Part shown: positions 20,801 through 28,963 of the stretch, piece by piece | How positions within the stretch are numbered: the stretch's first letter is position 1 | Layout of the letters: each line of letters opens with the position of its first letter | Source of the DNA: a virus | Strand: one strand, 5' to 3' | DNA: 28,963 bases | Virus record (IMG/VR): IMGVR_UViG_3300025423_000070 | Location: 1-28,963 of that record | Position numbers and translations under genes: made by a program | Notes under the pieces: model-generated | The model's database searches: none | Seen by the model: the letters and a program-made list of their open reading frames with translations, nothing else | Told to the model about the DNA's origin: nothing

Positions 20801-23422
20801 ATGTCCCAAATTTCCGTTTATACCGGCCCAACATCGCAGACTGATAACCAGTTGCGCATCCAGCAAGCACAACGCTCTGCTGCTTATGATCCAGTAGACA
20901 AGCTGCGTGTTTCTACACCTCAGTCGCTAATTGATACCGACTTTGAGTACGGTCAACAACCCACCAAGTGGGAACAAGTTTCCCTGCAAAACAATCGTCC
21001 TTCGTTGTATTACATTGGATCTGCTGCCCTGCCGGTGTCGGCAATTGCAGGAAACCAATCCAATGCTTATCAGTTGGTGATCACGTTCAGTTCCAATGTG
21101 ACAATTGCAACTGGAACCCCATTTTTTATTGAAGACACGCTTGATCCCAATGCCAATGGTTGGGGTTATGTTTACGCTGGCGTCAGTGCAGGCACCAGCA
21201 TCACGGTGCAGATGGCTCAATCCATCACCACCGCCACTTGCTATTCCGCTGCCACCACCTACTGCTATGTGGGCTACACCTACTCTGGCGCTGGCATCAA
21301 ATTGCCAAGCACCAGCGCGTTTACTTTTAGTGGATCAACCATCTCAGTAACCACGTCGTTCCCACACGGCCTGTCTGCTGGCTCGTACATTTACATTACT
21401 GGCACCACTGGCCCAACGACCGCAACATCGATCAACGGCCCTCAAATTGTTGCCACCACACCCACGGCGACCACCTTTACCTTTACGGCAGTTGCAGGAA
21501 CACCATCCACCACAATTGTGAACACGGCTGATCAGGCAAACCTATTTGCGCGTCCTGCTGGTTCGGTTGATACCCATGCCTATGATGGCTCTGTCAACTT
21601 CTCTGCTGGCGCTTCTGTGCCCAATCAGGTGCTGTTCCGCCAGACCCGTCGTTACTTCCGTTACCAATCAGGCAAGGGCATTCAGTTCTCTACTGGAACT
21701 ATTCTGAAGCCACAGCTTTTGTTCACCACTTTGACCTCATCGGGAACAACGGTGACGGTAACTTGCAAGCAACCACACAACCTTACCAAAAACACTTATG
21801 TGTTGGTGTCTGGCTTTGATCAGTCTGCTTACAACGGAACTTTTAAGATCCAGACGGTTCCATCGGCATTGACATTTACTTACACTGCGTTGACCACGCC
21901 ATCGGCAACTACTGCAACGTCTACGGTGCCTTTGATTCCTCACGTCAGCCCATCTTCTTGGTATGGCGGAGGCAACAAAATTGGTTTCTGCGACTCGCAA
22001 AATGGCATCTTTTTCTATTTTGATGGCCAAACCATCTATGCTTGCCTGCGTACCAGTGTGAACCAAATTACGGGTACGGTGACAGCCACCAATGGAAGCT
22101 GTTTGGTGACTGGAAGTGGCACACAGTTTAGTACGCAATTGGTTGTGGGTGACTTTGTGGTTATTCGCGGTCAGTCGTATCGTGTGTTGTCCATCACCAG
22201 CGATACTCAGTTGTATATCAGCAATGAGTACCGTGGTACAACCATCGCCAATGCGCTTCTGTCGCGCACCATTGATACCTTGATTCCTCAGTCTCAGTGG
22301 TGGGATCCATGCGATGGCACTGGCCCATCTGGGTACAACTTGGACTTGACCAAAATCCAAATGTTCTATTTGGATTACTCATGGTATGGAGCTGGTGTGG
22401 CTCGTTTGGGCTTCCGCGCCACGGGTGGTGCAATCATCTACATCTATGGCTTCCAGAACAACAATGTCCAGTACCAAGCCTATATGCGTTCGGGCAACTT
22501 GCCTTCGCACTATGAGCAAAACAACATCACGCCGATCACCACGATCACGTCGAGCGTTGGGGTTAGTGATACCACCATCAATGTGTTAAGCACCAACCAA
22601 TTCAACCCTGCTGGCGGAACTGCACGCTTGATTGGTAGCGGCACCTCTGGCGTGATTGAGTATTTCACCTATACTGGTTTGACCTCAACTTCCTTGACTG
22701 GAGTGACACGGGGCGCAACTGGTGGTTCTGCTGCCACGGCGTTTACCTATTCCGCCACAGCACCTGTGGCGGTTGAGTATGCATCGCCCGACTCTGCTGC
22801 TCAGTTGTCTCACTGGGGTTCTTCTGTGATCATGGACGGCGGTTTTACCAACGACGTTTCCTTGATTTACAACTACGGTATGACCTCTTCGGTATCCACT
22901 AGCAGTTCTACCGCGGTGCCAATCATGGCTATCCGTGTGGCACCATCGTCTGACAATGGAACCGTTGGTACTTTGGGCGTAAAAGAAGTTATCAACCGTC
23001 TGCAATTGCAGATGCGCGAGATTGCCATGTTGACCACCACCAGCTACTTGGTGCAATTCATTTTGAATGGTGTCATTGGTGGTACTAGTGGTTTTACTGC
23101 GTTTGCCTCCCCTACGCAAAACAACACCAATACCACGTCGATTGTGCAGGTGGCTACCAACACCAACACGGCGACCACCATTACTGGTGGCGAGTCGATT
23201 GCAGCCTTCTTTACCAATACCGCTGGTCAAACCACTTTGGATTTAACTGCGGTTGCACCATTTGGTAATGCAGCTTTGGGCGGTGGAACATCTAATACAG
23301 TTCCAACATCTCAGGCAAACTTTTACCCTGATGGCCCTGATATTTTGTATGTTACGGTCAGCCAGATTGGTAGCAACGGCACGGCGTTTGCGCGTCTGTC
23401 TTGGCAAGAATCGCAGGCTTAA
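20801..23422 (+). CDS. Large multidomain virion structural protein
   Basis: Protein of 873 residues, mostly beta and Ser/Thr-rich. A short N-terminal domain (ISVYTGPTSQTDNQLRIQQAQ) is followed by two related ~60-residue units, TISVTTSFPHGLSAGSYIYI (about 174-235) and TVTVTCKQPHNLTKNTYVLV (about 310-370). Both resemble the FCCH-like repeats found in phage structural proteins. Between them is RRYFRYQSGKGIQFSTG (about 282-298). A GTVTATNGSCLVTGSGTQF module (about 424-475) contains YRVLSITSDTQLYI, and a further module around 580-650 has VTRGATGGSAATAF. The likely role is a tail, neck or head-surface component. The ATG at 20801 has only a weak ribosome site (AGGTG). Confidence 0.8.
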   Translation: MSQISVYTGPTSQTDNQLRIQQAQRSAAYDPVDKLRVSTPQSLIDTDFEYGQQPTKWEQVSLQNNRPSLYYIGSAALPVSAIAGNQSNAYQLVITFSSNVTIATGTPFFIEDTLDPNANGWGYVYAGVSAGTSITVQMAQSITTATCYSAATTYCYVGYTYSGAGIKLPSTSAFTFSGSTISVTTSFPHGLSAGSYIYITGTTGPTTATSINGPQIVATTPTATTFTFTAVAGTPSTTIVNTADQANLFARPAGSVDTHAYDGSVNFSAGASVPNQVLFRQTRRYFRYQSGKGIQFSTGTILKPQLLFTTLTSSGTTVTVTCKQPHNLTKNTYVLVSGFDQSAYNGTFKIQTVPSALTFTYTALTTPSATTATSTVPLIPHVSPSSWYGGGNKIGFCDSQNGIFFYFDGQTIYACLRTSVNQITGTVTATNGSCLVTGSGTQFSTQLVVGDFVVIRGQSYRVLSITSDTQLYISNEYRGTTIANALLSRTIDTLIPQSQWWDPCDGTGPSGYNLDLTKIQMFYLDYSWYGAGVARLGFRATGGAIIYIYGFQNNNVQYQAYMRSGNLPSHYEQNNITPITTITSSVGVSDTTINVLSTNQFNPAGGTARLIGSGTSGVIEYFTYTGLTSTSLTGVTRGATGGSAATAFTYSATAPVAVEYASPDSAAQLSHWGSSVIMDGGFTNDVSLIYNYGMTSSVSTSSSTAVPIMAIRVAPSSDNGTVGTLGVKEVINRLQLQMREIAMLTTTSYLVQFILNGVIGGTSGFTAFASPTQNNTNTTSIVQVATNTNTATTITGGESIAAFFTNTAGQTTLDLTAVAPFGNAALGGGTSNTVPTSQANFYPDGPDILYVTVSQIGSNGTAFARLSWQESQA

Positions 23423-23423
23423 T

Positions 23424-23933
23424 ATGCCCAGCAAGTCCCCTGCCCAGCACCGTCTTATGGAAGCCGCTGCCCACACCAAGGGTGGGTATGGCGGCGTTCC
23501 CCAAAAAGTAGGCAAAGAGTTTGTCAAGGCCGACAATATGAAAGAAGGTGGTCTCTATGCCAACATCCACGCAAAACAAGAGCGCATCGCTCATGGCTCT
23601 GGTGAAAAGATGCGTAAGGTTGGTAGCAAAGGTGCGCCGACGGCTCAGGCCTTCAAAGAGTCTGCAAAAACGGCCAAAATGAAAGATGGCGGTCCAAGCC
23701 TTGCCGTTGGCCGGGGAGAAAAATTGTCGGTGGAAAAAGGTGCTGGTTTAACCGCCAAAGGGCGTGCGAAATACAATCGAGAGACTGGATCTCATTTGAA
23801 GGCACCACAGCCTCAAGGAGGGTCTCGGAAAAACAGTTTTTGCGCGAGAATGTCGGGCGTTGTGAAGCATTCCAAAGGTGATGCTCCGCGCGCCAAAGCT
23901 TCATTAAAACGCTGGGACTGCCCCGGCTGGTAA
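23424..23933 (+). CDS. Basic virion-module protein with DUF6321-like C-terminus
   Basis: Protein of 169 residues from the ATG at 23424, one base after the upstream stop. It has two recognisable parts. The N-terminal piece (MPSKSPAQHRLMEAAAH ... VPQKVGKEFVKAD) matches a short conserved unit found alone in other phages. The C-terminal piece (GLTAKGRAKYNRETGSHLKA ... SFCARMSGV ... SLKRWDCPGW) looks like DUF6321. Between them are Lys-rich stretches with MKEGG and MKDGG. The composition (Lys, Gly, few acids in the C-half) suggests nucleic-acid or capsid binding. Fusion of the two units in one protein is notable; family names are from pattern memory, not a search. Confidence 0.8.
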   Translation: MPSKSPAQHRLMEAAAHTKGGYGGVPQKVGKEFVKADNMKEGGLYANIHAKQERIAHGSGEKMRKVGSKGAPTAQAFKESAKTAKMKDGGPSLAVGRGEKLSVEKGAGLTAKGRAKYNRETGSHLKAPQPQGGSRKNSFCARMSGVVKHSKGDAPRAKASLKRWDCPGW

Positions 23934-23943
23934 AGGAAAAATC

Positions 23944-24744
23944 ATGGCCATCAATCGCATTATCAGCAAGAAAGAATTGGAAGATTCCGGTCTCAGCCTG
24001 CGCGACTATATGAACAAGTTACAAGGTTTGACTCGCAAACCTGATGCCGACGTTCAATTTAGCCAAACTTCCGACAAGCCGCGCATGCCAACGACTGGTG
24101 CCCCACGGTATTCCACAGATTACACCGGACCACGTGACAAGTTTGGCATTCCGGGTGCTACAGGAAGCCCTAGCGCCCCCGGGAAAGATACCATTGACAG
24201 CAGCGAACTGGGCCGCAACTTGTCCAACGCTGCAAATGCGCTTGCTGGACCGATTGCAAGCCTTGGTAGGATTGGCAAGGTTGGTAAAGCAATAGGTAAT
24301 GCTGTAGAGGCAGCAGAAGCGGCTCCAGAAGCCGCTGCTGCCGCTGAAAAAGCCGAACCGGTGGTTAAGGTGGCACGCGTGCGTATTACTAAGCCTGCTG
24401 CCGATTCTGACGTAATGGATGAGATCAATGCTGGTTTGAAAGCCGCACAGAAAAAATTAGGACCCGGCGGCGCGCCACGCCCGGTCAACAACCCAACCAA
24501 ATCTCAATCCGATTGGGCTGCTGGACCTCAAGGACCTTTGGGCAAAGCTGGACGTGAAATGCGCTCTAAAGCTGACACATTGGACGAGAATGGTTTGGCC
24601 ATGAAACGCGGTGGAGGTGTGAAGAAGTATGCCAAGGGAGGCCATGTAAAGGCCGTTAAGTCTCATGCTACAGGTGGTGCAATCAACCTCTCCAACTGTA
24701 AAATTACGACTCACATTCCGAGCAAAAAACAACCCAAATGGTAA
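23944..24744 (+). CDS. Virion-module protein with C-terminal KKYAKGG motif, unknown function
   Basis: Protein of 266 residues with AAAGGA before the ATG at 23944. The N-terminus is polar (SKKELEDSGLSLRDYMNKLQ), and the middle is an Ala-rich helix (AAEAAPEAAAAAEKAEP) followed by an alternating basic strand (VVKVARVRITKP). The C-terminal ~45 residues read MKRGGGVKKYAKGGHV, then KSHATGGAINLSNCKITTHI. The KKYAKGG motif matches that of the Lys/His-rich protein encoded at 19473-20753. No family is named. A structural or capsid-associated role is inferred from position. Confidence 0.7.
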   Translation: MAINRIISKKELEDSGLSLRDYMNKLQGLTRKPDADVQFSQTSDKPRMPTTGAPRYSTDYTGPRDKFGIPGATGSPSAPGKDTIDSSELGRNLSNAANALAGPIASLGRIGKVGKAIGNAVEAAEAAPEAAAAAEKAEPVVKVARVRITKPAADSDVMDEINAGLKAAQKKLGPGGAPRPVNNPTKSQSDWAAGPQGPLGKAGREMRSKADTLDENGLAMKRGGGVKKYAKGGHVKAVKSHATGGAINLSNCKITTHIPSKKQPKW

Positions 24745-24753
24745 GGGGAATGC

Positions 24754-25827
24754 ATGGCTTACTCTGGCACCGTCGGTCAGACCGTTATTACGGTCCAGCA
24801 ACTCATTGATCACGGCGCACGCCGTGCTGGGAAGCTGGCCGAGGAGTTGACATCTGAGCAAATTCTTTCAGCCAAAGAGTCCCTGTACTTTTTCTTGTCC
24901 AACCTTGCCAACCTTGGCATCAACTACTGGGCAATCAACAAGACCGTCATCGGTCTGAACCCCAACCAAGCAATTTACAGCTTACCGGTGGGGTCTATTG
25001 ACGCCCTAAACGTGCTGTACCGCACCATGGCTCAGCCAATTGGAAGCTACAGTTCGTCTGCAGGAGGAACTGCCGCATATGTTGCAGACGACAACATCAC
25101 CACCTATTGCCAACAAACATCGGCCAACGGCAGCATTACAGTTAATTACGGCACCAACAATCCCCAATACATTGGCTCTATTGGCTTGATGCCATATGTG
25201 TCTGGCGGAGGTTCTGCCACTTGGAGTTATTCATACCAAGCATCCTCTGACGGAACCAACTGGACTACTTTGTACACGGCAACTAGCGTGACGGTGACAG
25301 ATGGCCAGTGGATCTGGCAAGACATTGATCCCGGCGCAAACGTCATTTACTACCGTATTTTGGCATCAGGCAATACCACGCTGGCCATTCGCGAATGGTA
25401 CTTGGGAAACAACAGCCGAGAGATTGAAATGTCACGCTTAAACCGTGACGACTACACCAATCTGCCAAACAAGAACTTTACGGCCAACCAGCCCTTCCAG
25501 TACTGGTTTGACCGCACGATCCCGCAGCCCACTATGTACTTATGGCCAGTGCCATCGACCAGCTATGTGCAGATGACTGTTTGGTATTCACGCCAAGTAC
25601 AAGACGTTGGATCCCTGTCTGGTCAGCTTGAAATTCCTCAGCGGTGGTATGAAGCGGTTTTAATGAACTTGGCGCACAGGATGGCAATGGAGTTGCCGGG
25701 TATCAGTCTAGACCGAATTTTGCTGCTAGAAAAAATGTCTATGCAGTACTTGAACGACGCTCAGCAAGAAGAGCGAGACAAGTCACCAATTTATCTCGCT
25801 CCAAACATATCAGTTTATACGAGGTAA
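24754..25827 (+). CDS. P22 gp4-like head-tail connector with inserted discoidin-like domain
   Basis: Predicted tail accessory/connector protein that extends the portal. N-terminal residues about 10-90 (VQQLIDHGARRAGKL, ILSAKESLYFFLSNLANLG, YSLPVGSIDALNVLYRT) and residues from about 223 on (IEMSRLNRDDYTNLPNK, PFQYWFDRTIPQPTMYLWPV, QRWYEAVLMNLAHRMAMEL) form the conserved gp4-like body. Residues about 95-218 interrupt it with a beta-sandwich-like segment (GGTAAYVADDNITTYCQ ... YSYQASSDGTNWTTLY ... YYRILASGNTTLAIREWYLG) resembling F5/8-type C (discoidin) carbohydrate-binding domains. The surrounding order (structural genes, connector, zinc-ribbon protein, fibre) fits a podovirus neck. Confidence 0.8.
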   Translation: MAYSGTVGQTVITVQQLIDHGARRAGKLAEELTSEQILSAKESLYFFLSNLANLGINYWAINKTVIGLNPNQAIYSLPVGSIDALNVLYRTMAQPIGSYSSSAGGTAAYVADDNITTYCQQTSANGSITVNYGTNNPQYIGSIGLMPYVSGGGSATWSYSYQASSDGTNWTTLYTATSVTVTDGQWIWQDIDPGANVIYYRILASGNTTLAIREWYLGNNSREIEMSRLNRDDYTNLPNKNFTANQPFQYWFDRTIPQPTMYLWPVPSTSYVQMTVWYSRQVQDVGSLSGQLEIPQRWYEAVLMNLAHRMAMELPGISLDRILLLEKMSMQYLNDAQQEERDKSPIYLAPNISVYTR

Positions 25828-25830
25828 TTC

Positions 25831-26178
25831 ATGCCACGTTTTCTGAACACTGAAGGCATGGCATCGTTGGCAATCGCAATTTGCGATCGTTGCAAGATGA
25901 AGCGTGCCATTTCGGTTATGAGTCCGGACCCAAACTTTCCGGGGTTGCGTGTTTGCAATCAAGGATGCAAAGATCAATTTGACCCATACCGTCTTCCAGC
26001 ACGGCAGACTGAGCGCATCAATTTGCGCTTTCCTCGTCCTGACGAAAGTATTGCGGTAAATCCAAATGGAATTTCCATTGGTGGATCTGAACCATTTCTT
26101 ATTTCTCCTGAACAAAATACCCAGACACCTGAAAATAACGGGAACCTTGATACTCTTAGTCCATCACCGGGGCAATAA
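25831..26178 (+). CDS. Zinc-ribbon-like protein beside the connector
   Basis: Protein of 115 residues with a GAGGT ribosome site before the ATG at 25831. Four cysteines in ICDRCKM and VCNQGCKDQFDP suggest a treble-clef or zinc-ribbon fold at about 18-50. A basic, Pro-containing strand follows (RQTERINLRFPRPDES) and then an acidic, disordered tail. Small zinc proteins in this position recur in phages with gp4-like connectors, as I recall. The role may be virion assembly. Its stop overlaps the next start (TAATG). Confidence 0.8.
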   Translation: MPRFLNTEGMASLAIAICDRCKMKRAISVMSPDPNFPGLRVCNQGCKDQFDPYRLPARQTERINLRFPRPDESIAVNPNGISIGGSEPFLISPEQNTQTPENNGNLDTLSPSPGQ

Positions 26179-28127
26179 TGGCAAACGTAACGATCACCCA
26201 ACTTCCAAATGCCACCACTCTGGCTGGTACAGAGTCCGTACCCGTTGTTCAAAATGGGGTTACGGTTCAGACCACGGTAGGCGCAATTGCTAATGCGTAT
26301 TCGCAGACGCAAACCTATGTAACCGTCAATCAAGAATCAAGCCTTGCCAATAGCCAAGTGCTGACAGCAGGCACTGGTATCAATGTTACAAGCAGCGCCC
26401 CCCAAGGAAACATAACGGTAGCGCTTAAAACCTCTGGCGTGACGGCTGGCAGCTACACAGTGGCTAACATCACAGTGGACAGTTATGGTCGAGTCACTGC
26501 GGCATCAAGTGGCAGCAGTAGTGGGACAGGGACTGTCACGTCTGTTGCTGCAACAGTCCCATCATTTTTGTCTGTATCTGGAAGCCCAATTACCACCAGC
26601 GGCACATTGGCAATTAGCTACTCTGGGACTGCCCTTCCAGTAGTTAATGGGGGTACAGGCGTTACCACAAGCGTTGGATCTGGAAGCAATGTGCTGTCAA
26701 TCTCGCCTACGCTTGTTACTCCTGTTCTTGGTACTCCTACGTCTGTAACTTTGACAAATGCCAATGGCTTGCCCTTGACAACTGGCGTGACGGGAATTCT
26801 TCCTGTTGCCAATGGTGGAACAGGAACATCAACTCCTTCATTGGTGCAGGGTACAAACGTCACCATCACAGGAACTTGGCCTAACCAAACAATCAGCGCA
26901 AGTGGTAGTGGTGGGGGTGGTGTTACAAGCGTATCTGGAACAACTGGAAGAATCACTTCTACCGGCGGAACAACTCCAGTAATTGATTTGGCAACTACTG
27001 CCGTTACAGCAGGGACGTATACCGCAGCCAACATTACCGTTGATGCTTATGGACGTTTAACAGCTGCTGCAAATGGAACTGGCGGGGGTGGTGGAACAGT
27101 AACTTCTGTTGCTGCAACAGTCCCATCATTTTTGTCTGTATCTGGAAGCCCGATTACGACCAGCGGCACGTTGGCAATCACTTATTCCGGCACTGCATTA
27201 CCTGTTGCTAATGGTGGAACTGGTGTTACTGCTTCTAGCGGTGCAAACTCTGTTGTTTTGCGTGATGCAAATCAAAATATTTCTGTAAATTCAATTTCTG
27301 AAAGTTATTCCAATGTTGCTGCCGCTGGAACAACAACAGTTTTAACAGTTTCATCTTCTCCAAATTATGTTGTTACAGGATCTGGAGGGCAAACGTATCA
27401 ACTTCCAGATGCAACTACCCTGCCAAATGGCATGGATTTTACTTTTAATAATAATCAATCCAGCGGAACAATTATTGTTAAAAATAATTCTGGAACCACA
27501 TTAACTACTATCCAATCAGGTGGTTTTGTTGATGTAATTCTGTTATCAAATTCTACCGCCGCTGGTTCATGGGATACGCATTCTTATGCGCCATCAAATG
27601 TATCTTGGTCAACAAATACACTCAATTACGTTGGCTCAATTACTGGCGCAACTTGGAATGGTTCTGCTATTTCAGTATCATACGGTGGTACTGGAGCCAC
27701 CACGCTAACAGGTCTTGTAGTTGGCAATGGCACAAGCGCCATGACCACGGTGACTGCACCAAGCGGTACTGTAGTAGGAACAAGCGATACCCAGACGCTG
27801 ACCAATAAGTGGATCCAGCCTCGTGTCAATGCCACAACCGCAAACACCGCAACGTATTCTGTCAGTACTGACAGTTACGATATGCTCATCATTACTGGTC
27901 AGTCTGTTGCAATTACTTCTATTGCCACGACAGGAACACCAGTAAATGGTCAAAAATTTATTGTGTCTATCACTAGCACCAACACATCAATTACATTCTC
28001 AGCAACAAACTTTGAATCATCTGGTACTGTTACTTTGCCTACAACAGTGACATCAGGCGTGCGTCTTGACGTTGGTTTTATTTGGAACGTAGCCACAAGC
28101 AAATGGCGTTGCGTAGCATCGGCTTAA
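26178..28127 (+). CDS. Tail fibre protein with internal duplication
   Basis: Receptor-binding fibre candidate, 649 residues, almost entirely Thr/Ser/Gly/Val beta sequence. It begins MANVTITQLPNATTLAGTES, a fibre-attachment-like N-terminus. Repeats of the VNGGTGV type are typical of trimeric phage fibres. A unit containing ANITVDxYGR and GTVTSVAATVPSFLSVSGSP occurs twice, 188 residues apart, with 47 identical bases (26541-26587 and 27105-27151). The C-terminal ~110 residues (TLTNKWIQPRVNATTANTAT ... VGFIWNVATSKWRCVA) look like a distal tip or trimerisation domain. The ATG overlaps the preceding TAA. Confidence 0.85.
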   Translation: MANVTITQLPNATTLAGTESVPVVQNGVTVQTTVGAIANAYSQTQTYVTVNQESSLANSQVLTAGTGINVTSSAPQGNITVALKTSGVTAGSYTVANITVDSYGRVTAASSGSSSGTGTVTSVAATVPSFLSVSGSPITTSGTLAISYSGTALPVVNGGTGVTTSVGSGSNVLSISPTLVTPVLGTPTSVTLTNANGLPLTTGVTGILPVANGGTGTSTPSLVQGTNVTITGTWPNQTISASGSGGGGVTSVSGTTGRITSTGGTTPVIDLATTAVTAGTYTAANITVDAYGRLTAAANGTGGGGGTVTSVAATVPSFLSVSGSPITTSGTLAITYSGTALPVANGGTGVTASSGANSVVLRDANQNISVNSISESYSNVAAAGTTTVLTVSSSPNYVVTGSGGQTYQLPDATTLPNGMDFTFNNNQSSGTIIVKNNSGTTLTTIQSGGFVDVILLSNSTAAGSWDTHSYAPSNVSWSTNTLNYVGSITGATWNGSAISVSYGGTGATTLTGLVVGNGTSAMTTVTAPSGTVVGTSDTQTLTNKWIQPRVNATTANTATYSVSTDSYDMLIITGQSVAITSIATTGTPVNGQKFIVSITSTNTSITFSATNFESSGTVTLPTTVTSGVRLDVGFIWNVATSKWRCVASA

Positions 28128-28128
28128 T

Positions 28129-28963
28129 ATGACCCAAGTTGTAATAGCATTAACCGCAACCGCCAATGGCGTTTCTGGAAAATGGCGCGTCCCTGCGGAT
28201 TGCACCTCAATACAAATTGAAGCCCTTGGCGCAGGAGCTACAAATGACGGCTCTGGAAATGGCGGCGGTGGCGGTGCATATTCCAAAACAAATACGTTAA
28301 CCGTTACTCCTTTAACGTATCTTTATTTTAATTTTGCAGGAAATTACACCGGAAGCGGTGCAGATACTTATCTCTCTACTGTAAATAATTATCCATCAGG
28401 CACAAGTCAGGGTTGTCTTGCTGCCGGAGCAATTGGAATAACAGGCGGTCAATCTACATCTTCTATTGGTAACACTAAATTTAGTGGCGGTTCTGGTGGA
28501 GCTACTTTTAATGGCACAGGTCAACCTAATGGCGGGTATGGTGGTTCTGCGGGGCCGGGTGGAAATGGTGGTAATGGTGGTGCAGCATCTAGCAGTTCGG
28601 GTGGCGGCGGCGGTGGCGCTGGCGCAACTGGCAATGGGACTGCCGGAGGCGCAGGAGGAGTTAATGTAGGTGGAACCGCTGGAAGTCCCGGAGGCGGCAT
28701 AGGGGGTACGCCTAGTGCAAATGCTGGCAATGGTACTCAAGTAAATATTGCAGCTTGGACGGATTGGCTTGGAAATAATTATGGCCCAAGCGGTGGTGCT
28801 GGTGGTGCAGGAACTGTTACCAATGATGGAACAAACGGTTATGGTGCTGGAGGTACTAATTATGGAACCAATGGTCTAATTATCATTACCTATACCCCAG
28901 TAACTACTGCTGGAACGTATACCGAAGTAATTAGCGCAACCGGCCTGACAACATGGCGTACAC
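28129..28963 (+). CDS. Glycine-rich adhesin/fibre-tip protein, 3' end outside window
   Basis: Open from the ATG at 28129 to the end of the window (278 codons seen, no stop). It starts one base after the fibre gene stop. The N-terminal ATANGVSGKWRVPADCTSI resembles the W-x-V-P-A entry of phage glycine-rich domains. A long polyglycine region follows (NGGGGGAY, GGYGGSAGPGGNGGNGG, SGGGGGGAGATGNG) and then LIIITYTP. Polyglycine sandwiches of this kind form receptor-contacting fibre tips in some phages, such as T-even gp38 adhesins. The last visible residues (YTEVISATGLTTWRT) echo the N-terminus, suggesting a second glycine-rich unit beyond the window. Confidence 0.8.
   Translation, partial: MTQVVIALTATANGVSGKWRVPADCTSIQIEALGAGATNDGSGNGGGGGAYSKTNTLTVTPLTYLYFNFAGNYTGSGADTYLSTVNNYPSGTSQGCLAAGAIGITGGQSTSSIGNTKFSGGSGGATFNGTGQPNGGYGGSAGPGGNGGNGGAASSSSGGGGGGAGATGNGTAGGAGGVNVGGTAGSPGGGIGGTPSANAGNGTQVNIAAWTDWLGNNYGPSGGAGGAGTVTNDGTNGYGAGGTNYGTNGLIIITYTPVTTAGTYTEVISATGLTTWRT

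Noticed and set aside
1-28963. CRISPR array or defence/anti-defence cassette
   Set aside because: Repeats found are intergenic hairpins, iterons or protein-coding repeats; none shows spacer-repeat regularity, and no Cas, toxin-antitoxin or restriction motifs are visible.
1-28963. Integrated prophage with attachment site
   Set aside because: No integrase, excisionase, bacterial flanking genes or tRNA-end direct repeats are visible in the window.

Overview
The window is a segment of a tailed double-stranded DNA phage genome. It carries a complete head-morphogenesis module, connector and tail-fibre genes, and a replication/early module. There are no rRNA, tRNA, integrase or recognisable lysis genes. 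A P22 gp4-like connector protein, a large portal and the lack of tail tape-measure or sheath genes suggest a podovirus-like virion. The gene content resembles uncultured aquatic phages. GC-rich codon use on the left, the terminator and the DnaA-box sequences fit a proteobacterial host, perhaps betaproteobacterial; that is inference from style, not a database match.

Layout. (1) Positions 1-2700, plus strand: the 3' part of a primase/helicase (PriCT-2 plus RecA-like ATPase), an iteron-like repeat region with one DnaA box, a small Cys-rich protein and a VRR-NUC nuclease. They end at a bidirectional terminator at 2695-2722. (2) Positions 7051 down to 2738, minus strand: a tightly packed operon of eleven small genes, ten of unknown function and one DUF932. 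It opens with a 21-codon ORF and closes with a 29-codon membrane peptide. Its junctions carry near-identical GC-rich hairpin repeats, a recurring ribosome-binding leader and a promoter-like motif, GTTGCCGGAAAC. (3) Positions 7052-7608: a divergent, gene-free control region with five perfect and two near-perfect DnaA boxes, a strong candidate replication origin or DnaA-binding locus. (4) Positions 7609-28963, plus strand: the late module. Its order is terS, terL, an 854-aa virion-type protein, portal, two small proteins, a GroES-like co-chaperonin, scaffold, two structural proteins, major capsid protein, further structural proteins, a gp4-like connector with an inserted discoidin-like domain, a zinc-ribbon protein, a tail fibre and a glycine-rich adhesin cut by the window end.

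The left part and the first third of terL are GC-rich. From about 8380, inside terL, base composition drops sharply, which marks a likely mosaic junction. The late genes are mostly spaced 0-30 bp or overlap (ATGA, TAATG), which suggests co-transcription and translational coupling.

The most intriguing unexplained features are the hairpin/leader cassettes of the minus operon, the GTTGCCGGAAAC motif, the DnaA-box cluster, the iteron blocks at 1694-1916, the Lys/His-Gly-Gly motifs shared by several virion-module proteins, and the short DGSA motif shared by portal and scaffold.
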